Source of the DNA: Liolophura sinensis
Lineage: Eukaryota > Mollusca > Polyplacophora > Chitonida > Chitonidae
DNA length: 64,000 nt
Direction: 5' to 3'
Assembly (NCBI RefSeq): GCF_032854445.1
Contig: NC_088300.1
Coordinates: 2,480,001-2,544,000 of the forward strand
Shown here one piece after another: positions 25,706 through 38,860 of the stretch. Below the pieces are notes generated by a model. That model made no database searches, had not been told where the DNA came from, and saw nothing but the letters and a program-made list of their open reading frames with translations. A program made the position numbers and the translations under genes. Each line of letters begins with the position of its first letter. The stretch's first letter is position 1.

Positions 25706-27494
25706 GTCCAGTGACTCCTAAGCTCCTATTTTTCTCATTGTCCTATTGTGTGTCCGAAACCTCCTATATTGCCTATATTTTTGCCAGTTTTCCTCCTATA
25801 TGTTTGTTTTTTTTAGTTTTATTTTTGTGGGCCTTTCGGCAAATTGCAAATTGAATTGCATTTCGGCAAATATTAGTATGTCCACTCTTTTGTTCTGTCA
25901 AAACGCATCACATGTAATGCGGAGGCTGGTTAGTTATAACTCCAAGGTTCAACGTCATGAATGTAGCCTTATGAGAAAGAGGTGCATGTTCTAGGGATGG
26001 TGAGGTGTAGCCACGCTCCATTTATCGTGAAAGTCTGCCGACCTGGTCGGGGCTTGAATGTTCTCCCATCATTCGATCTCTGGAATACAATTCGCTCTTA
26101 ATATAATCAAAATAATCCTGTATGATAGGAGATGTAGGACGCACGCATAATTCGAAAGAATCTGTGTGTGGGAAAGCGGATTGTTGATCCAAAATGTGAA
26201 GAAGAAAAAGATTTTAAATTTCCCGCTTAGAATAATGTTGAACATTAAAGTGTTTAACGAAACGGTTTAGCGAAATTTTGCCATTTTCTGGGTGTTTACT
26301 GGATCTCGTGTACGCCGTCCAAGGCAAAACGCAAGGACGGTTGATGAACCTTAACTGGTACTCGCCTACATGTCCTTGGTCTTTCGCATTTCCACGATGC
26401 AGCCGGTGATATTAGATAGGCCGATAGTGGCTCATTGTGCCAAATTACTGAATGCTATTGTGTCTGAGTAATTTTCTGAGTATGTATAAACCCGTTATAT
26501 GGTGTAAGGAGCCGTGTTAGTGTAAGGAGCAAGAAAGGAAGGAAATGATCAGCATATACAGGGTCACGGCGTATAAAGGTCACGGTTAGCTTTGTTTAGG
26601 CTAGAAATGGTGAACAGTGAATACTAACCTATTTATCATGAAACAAAAATTGTTAAGTACAACGTTAAACCGCAAGCACTCACTCACTCACTCATGAAAC
26701 AAAGACCGATATTCACAATTCATTGTTTATGTTTAACTTGCGTCATCTCGCATGTTAACAAGGCTTATGTAGCCTTGTTAACATGAACAGAAATCCAAGC
26801 TGCAGGTTTAATAATAAACTTTTTGTAAATTACTATATATTTAGTCTGGCAGTGGTAATCTATATACCGGATGTAGTGTGGTTAAACTAAAATTCATTCA
26901 AAATGCCCTTGAACTGACATCGTGTATCATAAAGATCAGCACAAAGGTGACATGACCAAGGTCAGTGAGTACATACCTTTACTGTATGCACGAAAGTCTG
27001 TGACTATTGTTTTATATCTATAACTCTTTCTTGAATACAGCGTTACACACCAATCAAACAAATAAATATTTATAATATATATACTTGCTGGTTTAATGCC
27101 ATGAACTGATAATTCTCCATGTCAAAATGTTAACGAATGCAACATAGGGATGTTTTCAAAAATGCACACATTTACAAAACTTTTTACCTTTGTATCTGAA
27201 CTACGACGAAAACCCGAATGACAAATCTCTATGTACCGTATACCTATATCGAAACCTATACAGAACACATAGTACAGAATAGCTGTTGCCAATACAGAGA
27301 TTCGGCACCAGCGAAAAATATTGCCCGACTCTGACTGAATAGAGATGAAAAGATATGCGTGTGGAAATATGCGCGAGTGGAAATATGTGCGAGTGGAAAT
27401 ATGTGCGTGTGTAGATATGAAGTGATTTTCCAACTTTTTCTCAATACAACCATGTTTTGGACATATTGTATTTTCTTTTTATTTTTTTTTTTTG
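25706..27494. other. Unique sequence without a supported gene
   Basis: No domain or spliced frame recognised. It contains a family B SINE tail at about 26640-26694 (GTTAAGTACAACGTTAAACC then CACTCACTCACTCA) and a short 17 bp repeat around GAGTGGAAATATGTGC at 27355-27410. Confidence 0.5.
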
Positions 27495-27726
27495 TTTATT
27501 AATTTTACTAGTGTTATTTGACTACACCGTACTTAAGAATGTTTCAGTTATACGACGGCATTATGGCGGGAGAAAAGCGGGCAGAGCCCTAGAGAAACCC
27601 ACGACCATCCGTAGTTTACTGTAAGACCTTCCCATGCATGTGAATGTTCCGTCGGAGAGGAAGACAGCATAAGCATGTGGGTTATTGTACCGCGCTGGCA
27701 CGCTAACCACGCGGGCCACGGAACTC
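27495..27726 (-). mobile_element. SINE family A, reverse orientation
   Basis: Read on the minus strand it has a tRNA-like head near 27726 (GTGGCCCGCGTGGTTAGCGT), the TCCTCTCCGACGG block, GGATGGTCGTGGGTTTCTCT, and the 3' CATAATGCCGTCGTATAAC block. Diverged from the 55358 copy. Confidence 0.78.
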
Positions 27727-27737
27727 TGAGGACATAA

Positions 27738-27803
27738 TATATTTATTTATTGATTTGATTGGTGTTGTACGCCGTACTCACGAGTATTTCACTGTACGAT
27801 GAG
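27738..27803 (-). mobile_element. SINE family A 3' fragment, reverse
   Basis: TTTATTTATTGATTTGATTG and GTACGCCGTACTCACGAGTA are the reverse complement of the family A 3' end and tail. It is a second fragment head to tail with the copy ending 27726. Confidence 0.75.
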
Positions 27804-27910
27804 GACATATTATACATCCGTGTCGTTAAATTTACATTCGCAAATTAAGATCAGTGTGATCTAACTTATATTGTTGCACCATTTGTTGTGTCAGAAATGG
27901 TATGGATTTT

Positions 27911-28100
27911 CCAGTGGCCTGGTGGCTCAGGTGCTTAAAGCGTTGGCTCACTGCCACTATCAGACCCTTGAACAATTAAGTCGTGCGTTCGAATATAGCT
28001 CTCGTTTTCTGCCTTGCTTTTAATTTTCTTCCTACCAATACAAGCCTATTGTACGTTCAAATCCTCCCAACCGAGGGATGAGTTTGGACCCCAGTGTAAC
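27911..28100 (+). mobile_element. Possible tRNA-derived SINE of another family
   Basis: An A-box-like CTGGTGGCTCAGGTGCTTAA and a B-box-like GTGCGTTCGAATATA, spaced as in tRNA-derived SINEs, are followed by a non-tRNA body. No second copy is visible in the window, so the 3' end is uncertain. Confidence 0.4.
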
Positions 28101-28906
28101 TTTATGTCTCTGACTTTTACCTCCCCATTTGTAACTGCATAAAGATGGAGAACTTTCAAAAGTTACCAGCATATTTTCCAGTATTACAAATAACAGTAAT
28201 CTGTATGATGCCTGTTGTTGATATTGTCTTTATGATGCCAGATGATTCACTGTAAAGAAAACAACACGTGTTAAATGCATTGTTTATGGATATTGGCATA
28301 TCTTTATCTGGGGCTGATTAGGAGCCAATACGAAACTGGCTGCTACTTTTCCATATCTTTTAGAGTATGAGATTAATGTATTATATAAAGCTATTATAAA
28401 CCAGCATACTCCTACAACCTGATCTGACATTTGTGTGGCATGTGAATAACTCCCTTTACGCTCGGTAGGATAAAGGTGAAGTCAAGACGTTTGTCAGGTA
28501 CAAACGTCAAGACGTTTGAAAAAGTTCATTGTGTGACAGAAAAGATTAGGCCTAGTATGAGAATCTGAAAAGTAGCCCAGTTGCATGAAGGTAAGTTCGC
28601 TACAAACACCAGAGAGTAATGTAAGACACAAATGGAAGTCTTGATATATAAATTCATAGGATTATTATTTCACAACAAGGTTCACAAGGTATGAAATTTG
28701 AACATCGATACACAATACTCTTGATGTTAATTGCATTTTGCGTAAGTGAAATAGCGGAATTTCATATTATGAATTTATTATAAATTTCTATTCTAAATTT
28801 AGCTGACAATTTAAAAGGTAGATGTGCAACTTCATTAGGGCTATAAATATTTCTTACAGATTGTCTGAAAGCCTGGGGATTCCAGATTTTGGCACTTTAC
28901 GTGAGC

Positions 28907-30508
28907 TCATAGCCGATACTCCTTTTGTTGTTGTTGTACTTCGGGACCGTCATCTGCTTTAGCCTTGTTTTCTTCGTCTTCCTCTTCCTTTAAAACAGTG
29001 TACTGCTCACGCTTAACGCAGGCAGAAAAACCAAACTCTTCGTCGGACAGTTCATCTGAGGAAGATGACCACAGCTCCCATGGGTAGCTCTTCTGGCTCA
29101 AGAAGGAGCCTTGATCACCTATATCGGCTATCTTGGTCAGGAACAATTCTTCCTCCAGTCCCAGGTTGTTTAGGATCACCAACAGTGGGGAGTTGTCAAA
29201 ACGATGGCCATATTTCACTTGCTCCCAGTTGATGTCACGGAATATCTGATGACGCATGACCTCCTTGGCGCCAGAGGAGAATCCCAGTCGCTCATGTGGA
29301 GTCGGTCTGAGCTGGGACATTACGAACTCATGGTTTGACATCCAGGTGGAGGACTGACTTACTGTGGAGAAAGTCGAGGCCGCTTAAAACGTAGGCGCAA
29401 ATCCAGATGGCCTCTTGCTCGCCAAAGTATTTTCGGGGATTATCTTTGTACAGCCAATGAGCCAGATCTTTATGTTTATAATAATCCATACAGAGAAAAC
29501 GATCGTCTCCGAGAACGAAACGGGCGCATAATTTCACTACAAAGGGCTTTGGCACTCAGTGAGAATGTCTGCTTCTTTAGCACTGTTCTCATAAGTCAGG
29601 GTTTTCAAGGCTACCGGACTGGGGCAATGTGGAAGTGTGATAATATCCACTTGGCTCATGCTGTTTCGCGAGATATTCAGTTGTACTAGCCAATCTGGCG
29701 GTCGGATTCCGTACCAGAAGTCATCGCAGGCAAACTCCCGATTGAAACAAGGTAGTGAAACCTCACGTGGTGAATCAAGCCCAGAAAAATCTAGAGCCAA
29801 ACCAGAGTCTTTGCTGAAAACGGAACTCTCTTGTAATTTTAATGATGGAACCAACTGGAAGTCTGAGTAACTCGGATATGCATCTACATTTTCAGCTAAA
29901 TCCAATAGAGAAGTGTTGAAATTTTTAATGTGCGGGGCGTGGTGCAAAGTACTGTTTCTTGGAATGGACCTGCCTCTGCCCAACTTATTTAAAGGTGTAT
30001 GGACTTCACTGAATTGTGAATACTGAGTGGCGGTATAAGGTCTGTCAGCCAAAATGTCATTGGTCACACTGTAGTGGGATTCCGGTGGCGTTTTAATAGA
30101 AATGACAGGACTGACTGATTCTAGACGGACATTTCTTGATAAAAGGTTCTCAACAGAGGCCGAGTTACCGTCGCAGACAACTGAGATTTTACTGACCTGT
30201 TTTGGCAGCTCAGGGTCAGTTATTATCTTGGCTGATGCTGAAGTTCCCGGTTTTCCCGACTCGCTGAAAGCTATCCTGTCTCCACAACGTGGAGATGCAC
30301 GCGATGTGTCGTCTGACGACGTTATATGCGTACAGTGACAATGGCTTGTCCGTCGCAAGGTCATCCAGGCATCCAAACGTAATTGTGACGTTGGAAGTAT
30401 TGGCGCTTCAAGCGCGGACGTCACAGAAATGCTATAATTTTGTATACACATACACATGGTTGATGACGTATTCACTTGAACTGTAAAAGTAGACCTATAA
30501 AGAGCCAC
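28907..30508 (-). pseudogene. Broken AGC-type serine/threonine protein kinase
   Basis: Read on the minus strand. A 323-codon frame (30508-29537) ends in a kinase N-lobe: PVALKTLTYENSAKEADILT gives the beta-3 lysine and alpha-C glutamate. One base is missing near 29545, after which the domain resumes in another frame ([20 protein letters not shown], then [16 protein letters not shown], an HLDVK version of the HRDLK catalytic loop). Right after DVKP the sequence jumps to the far C-lobe in a third frame (LRPTPHERLGF, then INWEQVKYG), ending at 28907. The DFG motif, activation loop and APE, roughly 120 residues, are absent. No clear Gly-rich loop is seen. It cannot make an active kinase. The lack of introns might mean a retrocopy, but no poly(A) tail or duplication was found. 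An assembly collapse is the alternative. Confidence 0.68.
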
Positions 30509-32552
30509 AGAGTATTTCCTTTATGGCCAGTATTTACCAACCATGTTCCCATACAGAGTTAACTATTTGTGTGTCAGGTGGGTCAACCGTTGGGTTTTGG
30601 GAAACTATGCAACTGCCCATTGTAAGTGGTAGATTAGTGATTTTACGAATCGAAAATATGAAATTATTATTTAGATATCCATTTGTGATGAATATTTACT
30701 GCTCACACGTGTCCTACCTTGTAAGCATCGACCATGGTCAACTGGTCTACCTCTTAAATGTTGTATCCGCGGGTCCTGAACTCGTTACATTCACGTTTAA
30801 CAGCTATGTGTAGTCCATATGTGTAGTCTATAAATAGACCTACTTATTAAACAGAGTCTGTAAAGGCTCTAGTGTTGTCCTATGAAATAAGTAATGGTTT
30901 TGAATGAATGTCTGTACGCCACATCAATGCCATGAAAGTAAAACTCACATACCCATTCAAAAACTTCATTGTTAACACGTGCCCCTTTATTTGTGTGATT
31001 CCTGAGTCCTGTGGATTTTTTAAATTTTATTTTTGTATTTTTTTTTAGTTTTTTTGTTTTGTTTTTGTTTGTTTGTTTGTTTTGTTTTTTCTTTCGGCTT
31101 TTTTATTCCAATCCTGTTTTTGTGCATAGAACCGACTTCAGTTATATAAACTTCAGTGTAATAAGGACATGGCCAATTAACTGACACAATGATACGGTTA
31201 TACAGTTATTTACATGAATTTGCTGTGACATACATAGCTATAAACACTTATGCTGAGGTGTTGAAAAAAAAAAAGGATTTTCGTACAGCTGCTTCCGCCC
31301 TGAGCTGACATTCGCTCTTAACTGTGTTTATGCCGGAATTGTTTTTCATCAGTACTTTTGAAGGACAGGAAAAACAGATTGTAATTGACTACCCTTGAAA
31401 ATTGGTTTAACACGTACATACTGACGGCTGTACACACCCCCATGTAAAAAGTTGACAACAGATTTCCGCCTGTGTTCAGTCACGTGACAAAACATAAATG
31501 AAAGGTCCTCGTGTTAATTCCGTGTTGACAAATGGTCACACGTATAACCAGTGAAATATGGCCTCTTGTCAGTTTACCTCAGTTATAGGGTTTTATTCTA
31601 ACTGTTTATGTAAATTATTAAATAGTAGCAAATTGCGAGTCCACTAGCACCACAGCTTAACACAATTAGGTACAAAATACTCATTGCTGTTTGTTGTGAT
31701 TCATTAGATGTAACTGGTCTAAAATTACTTCAAACATTGTGTTGATATCACATTTAAAATACAATAACCGGAAAACAATGCAAATTAAGGCATGTGGTTA
31801 AGGTGTTAATGTAAGTCAGTTCTCAAAGACAAATCCGCATGAAGCGACTGGGATCTCTGAATAATTATTCTTTTATTTCTTTTACCGTCCGCATCAACGG
31901 TTTTGTCATGGAAGATTTGGAATATTAATTAAAACTTTCTGAGGCATAAGGCTAGATAGGTGTAGATGTATCAAAGGCCAAACTAATGCATTCTTTGTGC
32001 ATGGCCTACTTCACAAATGTATAAACACAAGGGTTATGTTTTTTGTACAACTGATGTTATCGGGCAAACATTACATTATCACTAACACCATCTAGCCATT
32101 TTCATGTACCCGCTTGTCTACGGGGATATAGGTGCAGAAGTACTACCGATGTTTCTGTGACGTGACATTAGGCAAACAACGGCGCAATTAAAACAGGACA
32201 CACATGCGTCTTGGAATGTCATAGGCCAGTTGTAAAAGTTACGCAGATCAGGACTTGGACATAAGAATTATTACGTCGATTAAAGCCTAGCCTACATAAT
32301 ATGGTGCAACTGCCTATGCAAAGGTTAAGCTTTGGTTACATATGCTAATTTACCCTATGGCAATCCGGCAAAGGAATCAAACTATAAGTTTATGCACGTC
32401 ATTTGCACAAATAGTTGTAACACCTTGCTCTGCCCGGCAAAGTATTAACAGTCGTGGAAAGGGCACCCCTCCTCTAGATCCTCGTTAGAATTTCATTGGT
32501 GAACAGTATCGCACATTTACAATGCACTTCAATCATCCGGTTATATACTGCA
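30509..32552. other. Intergenic AT-rich sequence
   Basis: Space between the broken kinase (-) and the P450 (+). It holds T/G-rich low complexity at about 31020-31100 and no supported gene. A 96-codon + frame at 30523-30813 has no recognisable feature. Confidence 0.5.
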
Positions 32553-32560
32553 TATAAAAG
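32553..32560 (+). promoter_or_regulatory. TATA box of the P450 gene
   Basis: TATAAAAG lies 56 bases before an in-frame ATG at 32616 and 125 before the preferred ATG at 32685. A transcript start near 32585 would be expected. A short upstream frame begins at 32588 (ATG TTT TCT TGA). Confidence 0.5.
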
Positions 32561-32684
32561 GGGTCATTCACACACGATTTTAGCTAAATGTTTTCTTGAT
32601 TTGCGCTGGTGTTACATGCACTCCTGTAGCGAGTCTTTGTACATCGTTCTTGAAAAGATCACTTCCTGGATCTATTTGTTCAAG

Positions 32685-35600
32685 ATGTCGACTAAGAGCA
32701 CCGAGGACATCGCTAACACTTTAGTGAAATATTTTAAAGAAAGTGAAGTGACGGAATATTTGAAGCGGTGGATCCTAACTTTGATGCGGTATATAAATTC
32801 TGAGTCTGGCGTTTCGCATCATCACATAAAAACATGTCACAAAAACTCACATTGCAGTTGTGACGTGTCGCATTGCGGAACCCTACCATTCTCAGCGATT
32901 CCACAGAAAAGGGGTTACCCACTGATTGGCTGCATGCTAGACTATTATCATAATCTGGGCAAAACTCATTGGCTCTTATCTCAGCGAAGTGAAGAATTCG
33001 GAGCAATCTTCAAGGAGAAGGTTGGTTCTACGGAGATCGTGTTTGTATCGGACCTCGAAGCAGTGGAGACGATGGTGAAATTTGAAGGACGTCACCCTTA
33101 CCATTTTGACGTGGCACCCTGGCTCGAGTATCGGAGGGAGAGTGGGAAAGCTTGTGGAATCTTGACTGCGTGAGTAGAAAATGTATTCCTTTTAAGAAAT
33201 ATGAAACGAGTTTAAGTTGAGATTGTCAATAGTGGTTGAGTGAGGCAATCTCCCAAAACAGTTAAGGAGACTTACGTGGTTCTAGCGTTCTTTCTTTTGT
33301 TGCTTGGTGTGTGATTGATTAGTTGTCTTTTTCTTTTTTTTCTTTTAATTTGTTTTCTGTCTTTTCGAATGATACACAATGCACAACTGCAAACTGAAGC
33401 CTCTGATTAGCGGAAGATTCGAGTTCGATCCCCATCTCGGCTATAAAGGTTATAAGCTGTTTACCGGTCCAGTCGGCCTGTAAATGGTTAGACTGGGTGA
33501 GGTGTCTTGAACATGATGTTCCAGTACATCAGCTGTACAAGGCCTGCTTCAAGACGACACGTTGGTGTGTTGCCGTTATATCGTTAACACTGGGTTAAAA
33601 ACTTCTGTTCTTTCGGAAAAGTTTGATGCATTGCCTTGCCGGTGAATGTAACAGCTGATAACGGTGTGGTTGGGAACATGACAAGTTTAAAAAGGGAAAT
33701 ATATTTTTTTTAAATTTGGATGTTTTTTTATGTTTCTTTTTTCAGCCAGGGCGAGGACTGGGGTAGGATGAGAAGGGCCATAAACCGTCATTTACTGAGG
33801 TCCAAGCACGTGGCAGATTTCAGCTGTGACCTGAATGTCGTGACCGAGGATTTCCTGAGTCGGTTAGCCAGAATCCGAACAGCAGATAACACTGTCCCTG
33901 ACCTACACCACGAAGTGCTACGGTGGGCACTGGAATGTAAGGAGTCTTTGTTGTTATAGTATATGTACTTTATCATATAGGTAACAAGCATATCATTTTT
34001 ACAAAATATGGCGAGGATTTGATAAAACATATTTTCAGTGTGTAGTGTTGGTTGTTCCTTTAATAGATAAAAGTGCCAGTTCATTTTGTGTGGTTTTTCC
34101 CTAAAAAAGTTCGCTCTGGATGGGCCGTGTGTGTCCTTACCCCAGGTAGACTGAAGGTTACCATGATATATATGCGTGTGGTATTCTCTAGCTGAGGTTT
34201 CTGGTGGGGAAGAGTTGGTCTTTCTTTTTCGCAAGCACATACAGTCAGCGACATCGTAAAAGAGGGGTATTTTAGCAACTCAAGAATTAAAAGAATCAAA
34301 GGAGAGGATCGCTCTTTCTATACATTTCTGGACTGAAACAAAATACCCTCTATAATCTATAGCATCAGCATATACATGCAAATCACATTTCTCTTTAATG
34401 TAGATATACTGGTTATATTAACACTTTGTTCTGAAAAGCCTGAAATAACGAAATGTTGCTTTGTTAGCCACGGGGGTAGTTCTGTTCGAGAAGAGGCTGG
34501 GGTGCCTGGAGGATCGCCCGAACCCAGACACGGAGACTTTCATCCGAGATGCCGAGAACATCATGTCCCTAACACAGCAACTTATATACCTACCTACGTC
34601 ATTTGCCAAGGTGATTCTTCACTCCACGTGGAAAAAGCACGCGCAATGCTGGGATGCATTGTTTTCGATGGGTGAGTGTAACGCGTGCATGCATGCGTTG
34701 GATGAGCATCCCGATAGTGAGTTCCCTAGCTTCCCTATGTGGCGCGAGAGTCTGAGTTTATATATATCTTCGATACTGGTGCCAAGCATATTTATGAGGG
34801 AAATATAGCTAAACATGATCATATAGGTGTATGTTGACTTCGCATTTCATTTATCGTTTCTTTTTTTATGTTTTTTACGTGTACTTGTTCGTACGGTCGT
34901 TTATTCAACAGTTTATCAACAAAGTTTGCAAATAGTATTTCGGAGAAATCAAAACAATATTTTTTTTTTGAAGGACAACATAAACCTTTGTAAAATAAAA
35001 TTTACTGTGTGGGAAGAAATGAAGGCTTGTTAAAAAAAAGCAAAAAAAAAAACATTTTTCAACAATAGCCCATGTCTCATTTTCGTCATTCTGGCAAGTC
35101 TCATTTTCATCAACAAACTGTGTCTCATTTTCATCACTAGTTCGTGTCTAATTTTCAGCGCAGAAATGTGTAGACGAGAAAATATCTGCTCTGCAGGAGA
35201 ATGAGGAGAAAGACGAGGCGATGGGTGGGTTTCTGTCGTACTTACTGGCTCATGGATCTATGAGTGCGGAGGAAGTGTACGCCAATGTCATAGAGCTGAT
35301 GATTGGTGGAATTCACAGCGTAAGTGTACTCACGATGCTCTTACCGACGGATACAGGTGTTTATGTTTGTGAAAGTGCTTGGGAATCAGTTGTAATTATA
35401 TACTCTATACGCTGCATATGGTGGCTGTTTGGTGTGCAAACAATCTGAAAAAATAACAAATACCTGAAAATAAAAATTTCTGGAATATTGTTCCTTCTAA
35501 TTTTTCCGAGAACGTAATTTGTCTACAAACGGCTAACAGCATAGCGAGTAAAATCAGAGCAGTCATGACAGTGTGATAATTGGCAAATGGTCACATGTTA

Positions 35601-38600
35601 TTGATTAAATCGGGTCTCTTTACAAAAACCGTTCATGTAAATGCTTAAATATAACAGCAGCTTATGCACGTCTCTTAGAACCATGGTTTCAGCAGATTTA
35701 TTGGGCCATTAATCGTTCATTAGGACGATATTCACATTAGGTATTCTTTACAGTCTATTGTATGCTGTGAAAAGGTATAGTAGGTGAACAGCTCCCGCTT
35801 TGAACAATTTATGATGATGATGGTTTTCATTTTTAAGTCATAGCGACTCTATTCTTCTGGAGTTTCAGTTGAACATTTGAAATATTCTGAAATATTTTCT
35901 TTGAGTAGTTTTACCTATGGCCCCTTCAAATATTTCCGTCTACATGGAGAATTCTTGCGAGAAGTTCATCCTGTTTATGACACGAAAATGTCAATTTTGC
36001 GGTCATTCGAATGAACCTCTTTCTGTGACCTTTGTTTCCACTTAAGCTTACTGTGAAACTTGTCACTGAATTGCGACAACATGCTTTCTCTTGTCGTTTT
36101 CACTATATGCTCGCATGCCCATGGAATCCAAATATATGTAATGGAAGACTACAGTAGCTCACGTGTATCATGATAAGTAGCAGTAAAACACAGGATGAAC
36201 AACGATGCAGATTCCGATATGTTAGTATTGTATCCTTGGTCCGTGACACCAATAAACCGCAGTCCATTCATTGCATGTACCGGCCATGGTACTTTACTAT
36301 GTCTCATGCAATAGCAGAGGTATACTTTGTGTTTCAGACGACAAGTATCGTACAGTGGTTACTGTACGAGTTGTCACGGAGCCCCTCCTCCCAGGAGAGC
36401 CTGTACACAGAGTTGTCCCAGCGGTTGCCCACTTCTGCCCAGATCACAGCTTCCCAGATGAGCCACATGCCCTACCTACAGGCCGCTCTGCAGGAGGCAC
36501 TCAGGTGGGTTGTGGTTATAACAAGCTAGGACGTTTACAATACAGACAATAATTCTATTGTGTTCGGACCTAATTAAGTCAACTATCATGACAAGTTTGG
36601 TTTTGCATAAAACTTTGTACAGTGAGATAATTGTGCGACCTTTGGGCAGTAGAGTTCACATATTGTTCACTAATGTCTTTGTTGTGACATTTTGTCTGCA
36701 AACCAGCTCATTCCGAGAGAGTAGTTTTTAATTCAGCTTTGAATCGAGCCGCCATTACGCGGTAAAAGATGCCCCATTAGTTATTGCTTTGCTGGCTAAC
36801 CAACACTGTTAACCGAGTGTATTTTGTCCCTCTGTCCAGACTGTATCCCGTGGCTGGTGGAATTCCCCGTATCTTACAGACTGACCAGACACTCTGTGGC
36901 TACAGACTGCCTAAAGGGGTAAGCCGGGCATACAGAGATAATGACACCCGCTCATCCACCAGACCTTGTCAACTGCAAACTTCTAAGATCGATACAGTTA
37001 CATATTTTATTGTTACGGGTAAATTTACCACGTACTCAGACCAGAATATTATACTAATAGGCGGTCAGATTTACAGATGGAGTAAACAACACAAAGCCCA
37101 ATGGAAGTTAAGCGCGGAACCGCGTCAGTTATCTTGGAGTAAATAAATCGAATATTTTTACAGTAATTTGACTGATATTGAAGATTATTTAATGCATTTG
37201 ATTTAAGATAAAATGAATTTCAAGACATGTCAAAGTTTCTGCATAACAATGGAATACAAGCATTTTTCCTACATGTGCAGGCATGTTCATTTTGCCTACA
37301 GGTAAATAAATTTGACATTTAAAGCTTGTAACATTTGTAAAATGAAATACACTAACTAGATCACTTATCAAATTGCTGATCTTTTCTTTTGTTTGATAGG
37401 CGAACGTAATGGTGCTTACTCATGTCATTGGTCGGAGTCCAGACCTGTTTGAGAACCCTGACAATTTTTGCCCTGATCGATGGCTTCAGTCAGGTTTATC
37501 CGAACAGCACAGGCTGTTAAAGGATCTTGCTTTCGGAATGGGCAACAGGATGTGTGTTGGTAAGCCTACTGCCCTCTTACATCTAAATATAATAGGCCTA
37601 TGTACATAATGATTGATATTGGTTGTTTAACGTGATTTCCTTAAGAATTTTCACATGTACAAAAGCGATCAATTTTATTCTGGGATATGACAGTAGCATG
37701 TACAGAAGGATGTAAATCTAACTGTACCCTATAGACAGATCACACACCTCCAGGATACAGATCGTGGGCTAAAGTAAACGAGGGGAATCGTGGTATAAAA
37801 AATAATGACAAATTAGATACTGTACATGGGACCGTCAACTAGGAAAGGGTCATCATTTCCGTGGTTTAAATACCTATACATGTATATCTACTGTGATTCA
37901 TATAGATCATGTGACGGGGCCTCCGTGACCGAGGGGAATTAGGGCGCGCCAGCGCGGCGCAATGACCCGGAAGCCTCTCATCAATGCGGTCGCTGTGAGT
38001 TCAAGTCCAGCTCATGCTGCCTTCCTCTCCGGCCGTACGTGGGGAGGTCTGCCAACAACCTGCAGGCGGTCGTGGGTTTCCTCCTGGCTCTGCTCGGTTT
38101 CCTCCCACCATAATGCTGGCCGCCGTCATAAAAGTGAAATATTCTTGCGTAATTCGTGAAACACCAATCAAATAAATAAATAAATAGACCAGGTGAATGG
38201 ACAACATACAAATATTGGCCTACTCTGTAAAATTCATTTAACTATATGCGCCTCAGCACATTCTTCCCCGTGAGAGCTGTTCAACATCGCATCTGCCTTC
38301 ATCCTGAGGCGACAAATACAACATGAGCTGAAAATGTAATATGTAATCCTGTTTGTTCCGTAAACTGATGCAAGCTGTAAAATGATATTCTTTGTTCTTT
38401 GTACACATCATTATATGTCATATAGACATACCTATTAAATTTAAGTGTTATATTTCCAGGTAAACGTATTGGTGAGCTAGAGATCAAAATCCTGCTATCC
38501 CGTGTGAGTGTAGTTGTACTCTGAATGTCATATGTTCGGCTATTCTATTTTCTATGTAAATCCTAATCCTCATGTAGCCGCGGAGCCGGTAAATTTGTTC

Positions 38601-38860
38601 CTCGTTAATTTTGTCTTTATCTCTTTATTCAATTAACTATTGTCCTAAAATTAACTGAATATTAAGCATGTAAATATTAAGAACAATTTTCAAAAATTGT
38701 GTATTCGTTGACCACATGGATAATAGAATATACCGTCTCTTTACAGCTCAGTCAGAGATTCGTGGTGGAGCCCGTGACCCCTGACCTCGTGAATATTCAG
38801 TCGTGTCTACTTCTGCAGCCAGATAAACCGATCGAGGTGCGATTTCTGGATAGAGATTAA
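32685..38860 (+). CDS. Mitochondrial-clan cytochrome P450 (complete, 9 exons, 534 aa)
   Basis: Exons: 32685-33169, 33746-33936, 34468-34671, 35159-35319, 36338-36504, 36840-36918, 37400-37559, 38460-38503 and 38747-38860. Phases join cleanly to 534 codons plus TAA. P450 marks in order: PLIGCMLDYY near the N-terminus; HPYHFDVAPWLEYRRESGK, typical of the CYP11/24/27/10 clan; helix C WGRMRR; I helix LMIGGIHSTTS; ExxR in EALRLYP; PDRW; haem loop FGMGNRMCVGKRIGE with the Cys ligand. Basic residues beyond the Cys fit adrenodoxin docking. An inner-membrane monooxygenase acting on a lipid or steroid-like substrate is the family expectation, and a CYP10-like mollusc enzyme is possible. The ATG at 32685 has A at -3; an in-frame ATG at 32616 would add 23 residues. 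The I-helix acid/alcohol pair is unusual (see findings). Confidence 0.93.
33400..33610 (+). mobile_element. Possible tRNA-derived element in P450 intron 1
   Basis: GAGTTCGATCCCC at about 33420 is a good pol III B box, preceded by CTGATTAGCGGAAGATTC. The element resembles a decayed SINE, but no second copy and no clear tail are visible in the window. Confidence 0.35.
37916..38185 (+). mobile_element. SINE family A, near full length, in P450 intron 7
   Basis: Head GGGGCCTCCGTGACCGAG, B-box region GTGAGTTCAAGTCCAGCTCA, TCCGGCCGTACGTGGGGAGG, CTCCCACCATAATGCTGGCC, AACACCAATC and (AAAT)n tail. Flanks TAGATCATGTGA and TAGACCAGGTGA look like an aged target-site duplication. The A box is damaged compared with the 55358 copy. 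Confidence 0.9.

Noticed and set aside
29331-29400. An intron using GTAAGT inside the kinase, to explain the jump after HLDVKP
   Set aside because: The GTAAGT lies within the conserved [13 protein letters not shown] coding stretch, and no acceptor would restore the missing activation segment from the local sequence.
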